Below are positions 1-9,973 of a DNA stretch of 23,354 bases, piece after piece. A program made the translations under genes and the position numbers. Under the pieces are notes generated by a model, which was not told the origin of the DNA, ran no database searches, and saw only the letters and a program-made list of their open reading frames with translations. Source of the DNA: Hymenopellis radicata. Taxonomy: Eukaryota; Basidiomycota; Agaricomycetes; Agaricales; Physalacriaceae. Location: NCBI GenBank assembly GCA_015501595.1, contig JADNRX010000769.1, positions 1 to 23,354 of the forward strand. The letters are read 5' to 3'. How positions within the stretch are numbered: the stretch's first letter is position 1; each line of letters opens with the position of its first letter.

Positions 1-1369
1 CGGTCATTACGGTCAAGTGCATCGATCTGCTTCACATCATCCGCCGTATATAATCGGAAGCTATGTGAGCGCGTTCAGATTCTAGTTGGGTTGAGAATCA
101 GGGAAAGTATGACAGTACCTGCAAGTTCTCCTTTTGCCTCTCGGCGTTCTTACTCCCTGGGATAATCGGGACACCGCGCGCGAGATGCCATCCTAAGATG
201 ATTTGAGTCGTCGGCGTAACGTTATATTTGGCGGCGAGTTCGAGGATCTTGGATCTTTGCGCACAGCGTCGCGGCCTAGGCTAGGTGTCAGTACCGAAAG
301 AGGACCAAGAATACTTTCCCATACCAGAAGGAGTGTACGCGCTCAGAACGATGCCCTTGTTTTTGCAATACCGACGAAGGTCCTCTTGGACGAGGTATGG
401 ATAAGTCTGACAGGTTATCTTGAGTGGAAAGTTGTATATTACACAAGGAGCACATACTCAACCTGATTCACGCAGGCACGACTTTAGCGGTCTTGAGTAG
501 CTGGTCGAGGCTGTCGGCAGAGTTAGCGCAGGAAGATGTGAAAGAACAAGACGTGCTTACGTCTTGGGAGAAAAGTTACTGACGCCGATGGCATTAACTT
601 TCCCAGTTTCGAGGAGAGACTCCATCCGCCCAGATGTCGTTGACTGTGACACTTTCATCGATGCGGATCGTTCCATCGGGGTTGGTTGGGAAGTCGTTCC
701 CCTCTACAACGTTTCAGACCCTGACATGGCTACCGGACTTGTGAGACGCACCTTCGTACGCAACGGGAACTGGGAAGTGAACCAGATACTAAATGATTTC
801 ACGAACATGAGTGACCTAGAGTTTACTAATGTAAACAGACATACCAGGTCATATAGTCGACATCCAATTCCTTGAGACTGTGCTCGAAGGCTGCTTTACG
901 TGTCCGTGAGCATTCCATCTATACGCCGGCGTCAGCGACCACAAGATCGAGAAGACACCGACTCACGCCAGCTTGGTTGTCAGGAACAGTTCATGACGAG
1001 GAATGCCCGACTTGCGCACGGCAGCTCCACCGATGCTTCGGTATCTGTCAGACAATCAGAGAAGACCCAGGACGAGAATATATTGTTGGCCAACGAACAA
1101 TAAATGGCGGCAGTGTCGATATGTCTGCATCCTGACTACAGGCCTGTCAGTCATTTAGGATGGACATGTTGCTAGAAGGATCATTACTTTGAGGGCAGCC
1201 AATAGCCAGTCTCTCGCCGCGAATCGTTCTTCTGCGGTAGCGCCAGCCCAGCCGCCGAGAGCTATCAGTTCGTGAGCCTAAGAAATGTCGTGTTTTATCA
1301 ACACACCAATCATGGGCATCTCAGCACCGTGTGTAGGTCGACAGTCGCAATTGAATCGATAAAAGACAT
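1..1369 (-). CDS. NADP-dependent aldo/keto reductase, partial at window edge, reading frame broken
   Basis: Aldo/keto reductase (AKR superfamily), a cytosolic enzyme reducing carbonyls with NADPH. Start ATG at 1369. Exons on the minus strand: 1369-1307, 1261-1188, 1135-1099, 1044-967, 918-845, 788-752, 703-561, 510-463, 406-325, 275-119 and 60 to the edge. Family signatures in order are EMPMIALGGWAG, RHIDTAAIY (catalytic Asp and Tyr), LTTKL (catalytic Lys), YLVHFP (catalytic His), GVSNFS, YLVQEDLRRYCKNKGIVLSA, QIILGWHLARGVPIIP and DVKQIDALDRNDR. All splice sites are consensus. Exon lengths show single-base losses near 1328, 1035, 900, 851, 472 and 248, and a +1 or -2 change near 627 and 50. 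Apart from these there are no in-frame stops. Either a young pseudogene or uncorrected sequence errors; family assignment is secure, functionality is not. It is divergent from the P450 at 2299. Confidence 0.88.
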
Positions 1370-1403
1370 CGTTTTCCTAATGGTTAGTAATACGCAGCTG
1401 GGT

Positions 1404-1411
1404 CACTTATA
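1404..1411 (-). promoter_or_regulatory. Probable TATA-like element of the aldo/keto reductase gene
   Basis: TATAAGTG on the minus strand, 35 nt before the ATG at 1369. Position suits a fungal core promoter; sequence is an imperfect TATA match. Confidence 0.35.
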
Positions 1412-1533
1412 CTACGTTGCGCGAGCGCCGAGGCCGGTGCAGCATAATCACCAATAAGCTTCAAAGGAGAAAATTGTAATCCACTAGATCTTTCATTAGA
1501 GAGCAAATGCCGTTCGCGATGGAAAATTACTCA

Positions 1534-1553
1534 CGGACTTGTGCACAAGTCCG
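1534..1553. promoter_or_regulatory. Perfect 20-nt palindrome, CGG-N14-CCG
   Basis: The sequence CGGACTTGTGCACAAGTCCG equals its own reverse complement over all 20 bases, with no loop. It begins with CGG and ends with CCG, the inverted half-sites bound by dimers of fungal Zn2Cys6 regulators (general knowledge). It sits 165 nt before the AKR start and 746 nt before the P450 start. The palindrome is directly visible; a regulatory role is inferred. Confidence 0.6.
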
Positions 1554-2298
1554 ACATATCCCGGGACTGACGGATCTTGCCTCCCTTTCGCAGAGGAAAC
1601 ACTGAGCGCAGGCGTAAAGCCCGCGATGCGCAAGCTTCAAGAGCGTGTTCTACGGCCGCGCTCTGTCACTGAAAGATGACCACTGCAGAAAAGACATAGT
1701 CGGAAATATAGTGCGATGTCCTCGGGATAGCCGAGCCTAGAAATAAACCAGTTGTTCTCCAGACCGAAGAAACACCCCCTACCAGACTGCGTTGCTCGTT
1801 CTATTCAGCGCATCTGCAGATAAGTAGAAACGCCTAATCGCGACAGTGTTCGCTGGTTCTCCTAGACTTATCGCGGTGCCGGTATTGAGGTAGCACACCC
1901 TAATTTCGTCTGTAAATCGACTGGAGCAAATTTCCGGCGAAGTAATCCCAAAGAATGTGGGAGGTTGGTGGAAGAGGCAGAAACGCGTCTGTGACATTGC
2001 GCATGTGATGTGACGGACCTCTCTCTAGGGTCCAGGGTCCAGACTCCAGAAGCTCTCTCCCAACTCTCTCAGCCAACCATCGTGCATCAGGCCTCAGCTC
2101 TTTCGCTCGGGCCTAAAGCATGGTCTGTTTATCTCCAAATCACGCCGGTCATCGTTCCCAATGTCCCTTACCTCCACTGAAGGTCTCATCTGTCAAGGTT
2201 CAAACATCACAATGATGTCCGAAAATAGCGCCAATACATAAACACACAGCTGCCTGACTCGCCGGATGCACATCTCTTTCCTCCCACCTCCCCCGAAA

Positions 2299-4312
2299 AT
2301 GGCTTACGAACCTGTATTATTCTTCTTTACTTTCTTGACTATAGCCACGTTTTTCCTGTGGCAGTCCTCGGAAACCCGAAGGGTGAGTGAATCTCGTGCT
2401 GCTTGGCTCGGCGGCTGTACTGAAGACTCAATTCTAGCTTCGACACATCCCAACGTATGGATCCAGTCTTCCTCTTCTCTCCCACTGGAATGGCCTTCGG
2501 TTTCTGGCTCGCGCCGAAGACATGATTCGACGTGCACACGCAACGGTGAGCAAGTTCATCCTTCTCCAACGCTGTGTATTCACTAAGAATACGTGGACAG
2601 TACGGCGACCGTCCGTTCAAGATCGCCTTGCCTGACCGCTGGGAGGTGGTAATAACCAAGACTGAACACATAGAGGACCTGCGCAAGGCACCAGATGATG
2701 TACTATCATTCCACGATTCGGTCCAAGAGGTAAGTTCATGCAATAACGATTGATAGCCAACTTTCACACTGCTGGTACACAGAGCCTTCAAATCACTTAT
2801 ACCATGGGACCTGCTGTCGCCAACAATCTCTATCATATCCCCGTCATTCGCTCGATTTACACCATGAAGGAGTTACCGAGCGTCTTCGATGAGATGAACA
2901 ACGAGATCCTTCATGCTCTGAGTGTCGTGCTTCCTCAGTCTGACGGTGCGTACCCGGGATGACATCGATCTCGTTGAAGTACTTACCGTTTGTATGTCGT
3001 CAGAACAATGGAGTCCGATGTCGCCTCGAGAGCTGGCGATGGATATTGTTGCGCGCGCGAGTAATCGAATCTTTGTTGGACTGCCACTTTGTACGTCTCT
3101 AGTCGACGCCGATGGTCATGCTAATTTGAGATAGGTCGCAATAAGGAATTCCTCGATATTAACAAACAGTATGCTTTGGATGTTCTCACGAAGGCCGCTG
3201 TACTCAAACTGTTTCCGCGTTTTATACGTCGGTGAGTGTCTGTGCTACATGCCGCAGCGCAATACTAATGACACTTTCCGCAGTCTTGTCTCCGTCTTTT
3301 TTTCCAACATCGAGGCCAAGATCACGAAAGTTCATGGAATGATTAATACCCTTGTCATGGAGTACAAAGAACATGTTCAAGTCTTGGATACAAAGTTTAA
3401 GGAATTCGAGGACGACAGTTCGATAAAGGTGACGAGAACGTACTTTGCGACTAAACCTTGTTTAACCATTCATAGCACTCCAAACTATTCATTCATGAGT
3501 TGCTCGATGTCGCTAGTGAGGAGGAAGCATCTGTTTACAGTATCGCGAGACGCATCTTGGCAGTCAACTTTGCCGCCATCCATACAACCTCTAACGTACG
3601 CCCTATCATCTGGCTTTCAATTTGTTTCTGAGCTGTACCCTGCAGGCATTCACACACGTCCTACTTCACCTCGCCGACAATCCAACTTACGTCCAGGAGC
3701 TCCGAGGCGAAGTCGAAGTAGTTGTACAAATCTATGGATGGACCTTTGATGCCCTCATACACATGCACAAGATTGACGCTTTCCTGACCGAGTCCCAGCG
3801 TCGCAACACCATGGGAGCGCGTTAGTTACTCTCAACCGGAGACAGCGAATCGCACTAACGCTTTTGTTGCAGTCATAATGGACCGCCGCGCTCGGAAACC
3901 CTTCATCTTCTCCGACGGCACAATGCTCCCAGCAGGAACGGCTGTCAGTATCGGAGCCCACATAGTGCAAGCCGACGACAGACACTACGAAAACGCAGGC
4001 GAGTTCGAGCCTTGGCGTTTCGAGCGCGAAGCCAGTTTACCTTCGGGCTCGGGTACTTCCCCGACTATGCGACTGACCAAAACGACTCCGACGTGCTTGG
4101 GATTTGGCCATGGGAGGCTGGCGTGCCCGGGAAGGTTCTTTGCTGCGATGGAGCTGCACTTGATGCTTGCACATCTTGTGATGCAGTTCGATGTGAAGTA
4201 CGCGGATGGGGAGCACAGGCCACCTAACGTCTGGTTTGTCTCGGCGTGTGTTCCTAACCCCAAAGCAAGGATCCTGTTGAGGAGGCGTTCGTCTAGCCTC
4301 GACACTAACTAG
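2299..4312 (+). CDS. Cytochrome P450 monooxygenase, 515 aa, intact
   Basis: Heme-thiolate monooxygenase anchored in the ER, taking electrons from P450 reductase. Ten exons join in frame: 2299-2382, 2438-2545, 2601-2729, 2783-2945, 3004-3090, 3135-3231, 3284-3428, 3476-3595, 3646-3820 and 3873-4312. A hydrophobic anchor covers residues ~7-21. Then follow LRHIPTYG after the anchor, an I-helix NFAAIHTT at ~302-309, the K-helix ExxR as ESQR at 360-363, a PERF-like EPWRF at 415-419, and the heme loop FGHGRLACPG with Cys454 as iron ligand. The C-terminus ends PNPKARILLRRR, typical of the group often annotated as ent-kaurene-oxidase-like in basidiomycetes; the substrate cannot be told. The stretch between residues ~425 and 445 fits the family poorly. 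Length is normal and no frame lesion is present, unlike several neighbours. Divergent from the AKR gene, so co-regulation is possible. Confidence 0.95.
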
Positions 4313-4655
4313 CGGTCAATGTCGCGCTTCGTTACTCCCTCGAGTACAACCACAGAATCCGTTTACCCATTATTTTCTGGCCACAAGCAAGAAAGGCTGT
4401 TATTTGCGACTGTTTGGCACCAGTATCAGTTGACTTCCTCAAAACCGTTCTGCTTACTACTTACGTGGTTCGGTGATGCTTCCTTCTTTGGTCCTAACAT
4501 CGTTCACATCTCCTGTATCTCCTCTAAACCTCGAAGTAAAACTCATGTTGCTTCCGTCTTCGTCCGAGGGCGCCCGTATCTGCTGTGACGGGCGGTCTGA
4601 TCATCTACTCGAAGGATTTATTACTCACACTTCTAGATATGCAGTGGATCTTGCT
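4313..4655. other. Intergenic stretch, no gene seen
   Basis: P450 3-prime flank. Short open frames exist but none matches a family or joins by splice signals. The ALDH pseudogene similarity begins only around 4660-4735; no counterpart of the first eight ALDH exons was recognised here. Confidence 0.5.
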
Positions 4656-4659
4656 GTAA

Positions 4660-5719
4660 TTTTTGACCATGCTGATCCGACGCCGGTTCGTTCGAGATCC
4701 TACCCAACGGAGCGCGTCTCACCCATCTTCCGGTTCGATTGTCGGACAGGCCATGGTCGAACATCCTCATATCCAGAAGACCGCCTACATGGGATGTACA
4801 GGGACTGGACGACGTACACAGGAAGCATCGGCCAAGTCCAACCTGAAGACCGTTAGTCTGGAGAAGCCCTAACATTATATTCGATGATCATTGATGTGAA
4901 CCCACCATTGATTGGGCGGCAAGGGGCATTTCTAGCGCCGGTAATTCCATATTTTTTTGACTCTGATATCTACGACTGACTTGTGGCATTAGGCTAGACA
5001 TGCGTCCCCAGTTCTCGTGTTCTTGTTCCGGAGGCATTTACGACGTGTTTGTGGAAAAGTTTAGTGCTGCTGCCAAGGATCTAGCTGGGACCGCCGGCGA
5101 TCCTGTTAGCATGAGCACGTAGCATGGGCCTCAAGTATCGCAGGTCCAGATGGATGGATGTCTGCGAGCACTGAGCTCACAGGCTGACGCCTTCTATGGC
5201 GCGTTCTGGGCTAACTAGACCTCGCGGATCAGGTAGGAGCGACCATTCATGTAGGCGGTGAACGCCACGGTCAAGAAGGATAATTTCTTCAGTTTGCTCT
5301 CGTACGAACGACATGAATCCTATCCGTGCAGAGATCTTCGGGACTGTCGCTTCTCTTATCAGACCGAGGTGTGTGGTCTTCACCTTCATTCGCATTGTTC
5401 GACGAAACCTGATAATGTCTGGCCGAGACCACCGAGATCGCGAATGAGTCAGATTACGGTCTCATTGCTGCTCTGTTAACCGAGAACAATGGGCGCGCGA
5501 TTCGCGTTGCGCATGCGTTAGAATGGACGCTTGTTCATCAACAACTATGCCACGCTTGAGATCAACATGCCATTTGGGGGATCCAAGCAGTCGGGCTATG
5601 GGCGCAAACTTGCGGAATACGCCCTCCAAACGTGAGTACTTATTTCAGTGTGGATCAATAGTATGCTTGCTCACGACTTGTACAGATATCCGCATGTGAA
5701 GGCGGCTCACGTAACCTAG
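4660..5719 (+). pseudogene. Decayed aldehyde dehydrogenase copy, 3-prime two-thirds
   Basis: Matches, in order and on the opposite strand, the C-terminal two-thirds of the ALDH gene at 15202-17393. Recognisable pieces are VGQAMVEHPHIQK and [10 protein letters not shown] (4738-4855), SPNIIFDD remnants (~4868-4890), [14 protein letters not shown] (~5038-5076), HGPQVSQVQMD (~5123-5155), TNDM-IR-EIFG (~5310-5345), FINNYATLEINMPFGGSKQSGYGRKL (split over 5536-5613) and the terminal VKAAHVT-stop ending at 5719. Lesions include loss of the LGGR part of the LELGGR motif, a TAG replacing Gln just before the catalytic Cys codon (~4994), a TAG at ~5120, and several frameshifts. Exon and intron order is retained, so it arose by DNA duplication, not retrotransposition. 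Not functional. Confidence 0.92.
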
Positions 5720-5890
5720 GCACGACACTATAATGGGCACTACATGATGTACGGTAACGACGAAGTCGAATACGAGATCTGAATCTGTACTCGCGGGAAG
5801 TCTGAATGAATACGCGGACCTCAATCTCAGCAGTACGGTATGTACTCAAAGATCATCCAAAGCCGTAGCATCATCTGACTCCGATCGCGC

Positions 5891-6152
5891 GGTCCACCAC
5901 CTCCATTCTCCGCACCTACGACATTCCATCGTAATCCCAATCCCCTTGAACGACTGTCTTGGCTCCGATGTGACCGCCCATGGCCAGTCAGCCGTGGCGT
6001 CGCGATGAACTACTAAGTTCTGTTGGTCCACCCCCTCCATTCCCCGCACCTACGACATTCCATCGTAATCCCCTTGAATGACTGTCTTGACTCCGATGTG
6101 ACCGCCCAAGGCCAGTCAGCCGTGGCGTCGCGATGAACTACTAAGTTCTGTT
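5891..6152. repeat. Two-copy direct tandem repeat, units of 134 and 128 nt
   Basis: Copy 1 spans 5891-6024 and copy 2 spans 6025-6152, directly abutting. Each begins GGTCCACC and ends CTACTAAGTTCTGTT. They differ by a 6-nt gap (bases CCCAAT after CGTAAT in copy 1) and a handful of substitutions. The array lies 138 nt before the TATA box of the CAP-protein gene, so it could influence that promoter; this is inferred. Confidence 0.95.
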
Positions 6153-6289
6153 CGGAGGGGAACACGGAGCGAACGGCTCGGGTTTGAAGGCCAATGATTG
6201 CTTCACACATGATGGCGCGGCCGTCACCGTTGTAGGTACATTCCTGACTTTGCGGGAAATGATACTCGATTGGGCGTGGTGCAGGCGAG

Positions 6290-6296
6290 TATAAAG
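6290..6296 (+). promoter_or_regulatory. TATA box of the CAP-protein gene
   Basis: TATAAAG, 57 nt before the ATG at 6353. Good match and spacing for a fungal TATA promoter, often seen with regulated secreted-protein genes. Confidence 0.6.
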
Positions 6297-6352
6297 AGAC
6301 CAACGAGCGTTGGATTAGGTCAGGACACCAATCCCACTGTTCAAAGACTACA

Positions 6353-7324
6353 ATGCTCTTCAAACAATCCCTCATCACTGCGATTTCGCTTGCTATCCTC
6401 TCTCATTGGACGGTGGCTATTCCTCTCGAGCCTTCTCGTGATCTGCAAGCCGTATTGGTCGATGACCTGAACCTTCCCGAGTCTGGCGAGATCGTCTTCG
6501 CCCCGCTCTCCTTCGGAGACGACTTCGACACTTTCGAATCCGACGGCGAGTTGGACGCTGCGGTCTTCGAGGACTGGAAGCAGAGCGTCGTGCGCGAGCA
6601 CAACACGTACCGCGCCAAATACAGTGCCGGCCCACTGACGTGGAGCGATGCTCTGTATCCGGGAACGCAACAGTGGGCGGCGCAGTGCAAGTTCCAGCAT
6701 AGGTTTGTCTTAGATTCACGGTTCGCGTTTCAATCTAGCTGACAACGATTCAGTAATGGCGGAGGAAAGTATGGCGAGAACCTGGTTCGTACTTCAGTAC
6801 CAATGTGGCAGCCCACTCATGCCGCGCTTGACAGGCTGCTGGAACCGGCAACGCCTATGGGTTTAGTCAAGGCTTAAAATCTTGGATGGATGAAGCTTGT
6901 AAGTTGTCATGTAGCTATCTTGGTTCTCGACTGATCTGAATTCTATCGCAGCGAAATACGATTGTGAGCATTCATATACAGACACTATGGCAGGTACACG
7001 ACTGACTCTTCGTAGACAACCACCCGGATTCTCCTCCGGCACAGGTCATTTCACCCAGGCAAGTCAAGACCTTGCTGTTTCTCCTACCGCATTGATGTTA
7101 TATCCTCATAGGTTGTTTGGAAGAGTACCAAGCAAGTCGCGTGCGCCATCGCGAACTGTAAGGGCGGCACCATCTTCGGACAACCTTCAAAGTACATTGT
7201 CTGTCGGTACTCCCCCCTGGCAACTTCATCGGTCATTTTCCGTGCGTCTTCCATATTCAGTCTTTTTGTTAAGAGGATAGCGCTCATCGACCCTATTAGT
7301 GAAAACGTTGGTCGCCCTAGGTAA
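6353..7324 (+). CDS. Secreted CAP/PR-1 (SCP-like) protein, about 218 aa, two 1-nt frame lesions
   Basis: Extracellular protein of the CAP superfamily (PR-1, antigen 5, SCP; related yeast Pry proteins bind sterols). Exons: 6353-6702, 6754-6784, 6835-6898, 6952-6963, 7016-7058, 7112-7241 and 7300-7324. A signal peptide covers residues 1 to ~22 (MLFKQSLITAISLAILSHWT...), then an acidic linker, then the CAP domain from ~76 (VVREHNTYRA) to the end. Motifs: GKYGENL, SWMDEA, GHFTQVVWKSTKQVACA (CAP1), YIVCRY (CAP2) and the final ENVGRPR. The fifth intron uses a GC-AG boundary (donor at 7059). Two frame lesions: one C missing near 7025 and one C missing in the C6 run at 7212-7217; adding them gives exactly 219 codons. 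Otherwise no stops. Possibly sequence errors, possibly a recent pseudogene. Confidence 0.92.
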
Positions 7325-8022
7325 CGGATTCAAGTTCAGAATGGACGGAGGTTGATACGGTGATGCATTGATGAACGCGCCAGCCTATGTTATGTAATAA
7401 GATGTAGCAATGCCTCTGAAAATATTCTTCGAACTACTTCTCAGTATGGCTTTTTACTTTGACTTGGGAGCGAGGAACATCTTCGAGGGCACTGTAAAGA
7501 CCACGTGATCGTGAACAACTCTTTTTCAAACGACCATGATCTCCCTGCTTTTCGTCATTTCCCCTTGCCTTGGCCGTTAAACAACAACTATGCGAGTTGT
7601 TCAAAATATTCGATATCACCTATTGTCAAATTAATGTCTCAAAGCCTGCTACAGCGAGTTACTCCTAACCTGCAAGGAGTACCCTTTCCCGGTCTCGATT
7701 GTCAATCTCGCGCAGGACACAAACCCTCATACCACCATAATAACACTAGCTTCACGCCTCGACCTCTGAGGGCACCGAAGTATATTCTTAACCTCCATCA
7801 TCCTTGTGTTTCATACAACCTCCGATGCACCGTTCTGCATCGACCTGGGACACAGCGGCACCTCCAAGGTCCAATAGCTCAAATAATTCTGGAGCGTCTA
7901 AAACACATAAACGATATGCTATGCTTCACGATCTTATTCTACGACGTCTAGCTGATACTGTATAAGCACGCACCAGTCCCGTCTCATGCATCAGTCCATT
8001 GGTCTTCACCCCCGCTCCAATC
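7325..8022. other. Intergenic stretch before the PriA-like gene
   Basis: No recognisable gene. A 148-codon open frame at 7505-7951 has no signal peptide, domain or repeat that I recognise and a composition resembling noncoding DNA. The last 60 nt hold the TATA element of the next gene. Confidence 0.5.
7961..7967 (+). promoter_or_regulatory. TATA box of the PriA-like gene
   Basis: TATAAGC, 62 nt before the ATG at 8023; spacing nearly identical to that of the upstream CAP-protein gene. Confidence 0.5.
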
Positions 8023-8853
8023 ATGGCCTTCAAACTCCTCCCCGCTGTCGTGCTTTTGGCCACCTCGGCCTTAGTGAACGCAGCTGCTTTCGGAACCAGA
8101 GGAACCGATGTACAGGTCTGCCCATGGAGAAGTGTTCTCGATGAATGCGTGCGTCTTCTTGCTAGGATTCATATTCTACTTATTATCACATTGATGTCTC
8201 CGTAGAGCTGCAAGTGCAAGCAATCCGGGGTGACTGGGCATACGTCGACTACACTCACGGCTGTGGTGCGACTTCGAAGGACGGTTGGTGCCAGGTACGT
8301 TGTCGTTTCGCTTCTTCTGGTGTGGTGGCCGACAACATGACTCCTCGCAGACCTGGTGCAAGCCGACGCAATCGAGCACTCCGTCGTCCAAACAAAAGTG
8401 GAAAGAGTTGCACCCCGACCGCCCTGACACCGGGAAGGAGCAGCGGGCCGAGCACCCGAGCCAGGCGCTACCAACAAGGAGAAGCGCAAGGTTCACTATC
8501 TGGCGTTGGACGATGACGATATTGTTTGTTCTTCCGTATATCTTATCCACCTTCACTATCTGACATGTCGGTAGATGCCGCTGTGCGGTGGCGGCCTTGA
8601 CATGTGTCCCCTCAGCAACTTCGGCTACGAGTGCGTTTCGTTCCGTCACGATGCGCAGAATTGTGGGCGGTGTGGCAACGCGTGCGGGGCCGATGAGGGA
8701 GTGAAGGGGCTGTGTGTAGATTGGGCAGGTGTGAAGTTTGTGAGTTTGATTCTTTGATTCTGTTTTGCTTTGGTATGGGCGGCGACTGACGACTATACTT
8801 CTTCAGATTCATGTAAACCGGGTTATGAATTATATAACAATGAGTGCATGTGA
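8023..8853 (+). CDS. PriA-like secreted cysteine-rich protein, frame broken twice
   Basis: Small secreted protein resembling the basidiomycete PriA group (named from a Lentinula gene expressed in primordia; biochemical role unknown). Exons: 8023-8148, 8206-8294, 8351-8523, 8575-8728 and 8807-8853. Signal peptide residues 1-22 (MAFKLLPAVVLLATSALVNA). The N-terminal part carries SCKCK and DWAYVDYTHGCGAT...GWCQTWCK. The C-terminal part is the PriA-like block CPLSNFGYECV, NCGRCGNACG, GLCVDW, SCKPGYELYNNECM-stop. Exons 2 and 3 are each one base short of the phase needed: near the G4 run at 8227-8230 and near 8468-8473. The second is needed to enter the frame KRKVHYLALDDDDI that joins exon 4. The last intron uses a GTGTGA donor. 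N-terminal half assignment is less sure than the C-terminal half. Confidence 0.75.
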
Positions 8854-9120
8854 ATCTGAACCTAGGATGGGTTTGAGCATAGACTCTGAGTCGTAGAACT
8901 AGAACTTGGACTTTAGGGTAAGTAGTACATATCAGACTTTCGTATATACCATTAGTGTATCACATTATTGCTGTTATTCATGTCATTGTGTTTTACCTTG
9001 CACAGTACGGTACGTAGGTACGCTCCGTGGACATACTAGGCCGAAATCCATGCTTACGACGCCAGATATTGCAAGGGAGACCAAAACTTAAATTCCAAAG
9101 TCAACTAGGTGGTGGTGGTG

Positions 9121-9598
9121 GGGTAGTCAAGTTCTCGGGTCCTAAAAAAACACAAGCCACACAGGTTGTCTGCACAAAACCTGTATCTTCGTGCAGACAC
9201 CATAAAAACAGCTTGGGTCTTTTGCAAAATTTATACTTGTGACTTCAAAATGTTGGTCTTCGTGCAAGTGTGATGCATTTTGAGTCAGTATTGAGCCAGG
9301 ACAAGCCCACTCTGGAGGAAAATCGTGAGTTCACTGAGTCCGGCATTTCCCGAAATCACGGAGTCAATACCATGTCAATCCTTCCCATCTCGTACCCACA
9401 ACACGGTCGCGCTGCTCGCTGCTCGCGTTGAGGTGCACGCTACAGCGCTGTATAACTTATGTATGTAAATAGCATTGCATACAGGTTGAGTTTTATCTCT
9501 CACTTCCCGCAACATGCAACGATAGCTGACACAAGTTGAGGCTTGACCCTGCATACTTACCATAAACGGGTGTGGGGGTGGTCAAGTCTTCGGGGTCC
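9121..9598. repeat. Diverged direct repeat flanking about 430 nt
   Basis: Copy A at 9121-9142 reads GGGTAGTCAAGTTCTCGGGT plus CC; copy B at 9576-9598 differs by a few substitutions and one extra G. Each follows a G-rich run. They could be ends of a degenerate noncoding element, but no terminal inverted repeats or target duplication were seen. Confidence 0.5.
9167..9199. repeat. Hairpin: 9-bp perfect inverted repeat with 15-nt loop
   Basis: TGTCTGCAC at 9167-9175 pairs with GTGCAGACA at 9191-9199. Not followed by a T run and not near a gene end, so no terminator or RNA role is assigned. Confidence 0.7.
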
Positions 9599-9973
9599 CG
9601 TCGCGTCTTTCATGTATCAGATTGAGAATTAAGGTTTTGGTCTCCCTTGGATATTGGCGCAGAAGCGAGATTGATATTGACGACTGTCGTGGTGGGGTAC
9701 TCACGTACATACGCAATGCTGTTTTTACGCGCCATTATCAGGGAACTTCAGTTTGTAGCAGAAGATGCACCAGCAAGGAAGAGAAGATTCTGAAAGAAGC
9801 ACGGTGCCGAGTCTGCCGGTTTAAAAGTCCGACTGGTGTCAGCCTGGCTTGTCAATGTCCTTCCACTCTTGTCACGCCGTCCAGTCAAGAACTCAACGTG
9901 CGTAAACTTGAGCCCCTTGACGCTCTTTTTCTTCGCGTTAAATCCATTTCTCTGCCAGAATATTACGTCAAAA

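Larger units (their letters stand above)
1370..2298. other. Divergent intergenic region between aldo/keto reductase and P450
   Basis: About 930 nt separate the two divergent start codons. Short open frames here show no family resemblance and no splice-supported extension. The region holds the palindrome at 1534-1553 and, near 2028-2042, a doubled GGGTCCA motif. It is the likely bidirectional promoter region of the two genes. Confidence 0.6.
8854..9973. other. Long intergenic stretch with repeats and a hairpin
   Basis: No gene supported over 1.1 kb. Contains the hairpin at 9167-9199 and a diverged direct repeat at 9121-9142 and 9576-9598. A TTTAAAAG at 9820-9827 could be a core promoter element for the F-box gene, about 150 nt before its ATG. 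Confidence 0.5.

Noticed and set aside
1..1369. Aldo/keto reductase lesions as alternative introns
   Set aside because: The frame changes lie inside conserved motifs and have no GT and AG pairs of suitable spacing around them.
2339..2836. 165-codon minus-strand open frame
   Set aside because: Antisense to P450 exons 2-4, which are supported by family motifs and splice phases.
5846..6378. Minus-strand open frames carrying the repeated NLVVHRDATADWPWAVTSE string
   Set aside because: The protein-level repeat is just the translation of the two-copy DNA tandem repeat; no ATG context, splice structure or family match.
7505..7951. 148-codon open frame on the plus strand
   Set aside because: No domain, signal peptide, biased codon use or splice partner; lies in noncoding-looking DNA between two well-supported genes.
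9167..9199. Hairpin as a transcription terminator or small RNA
   Set aside because: Eukaryotic context, no T run, not at a gene end, single short stem.
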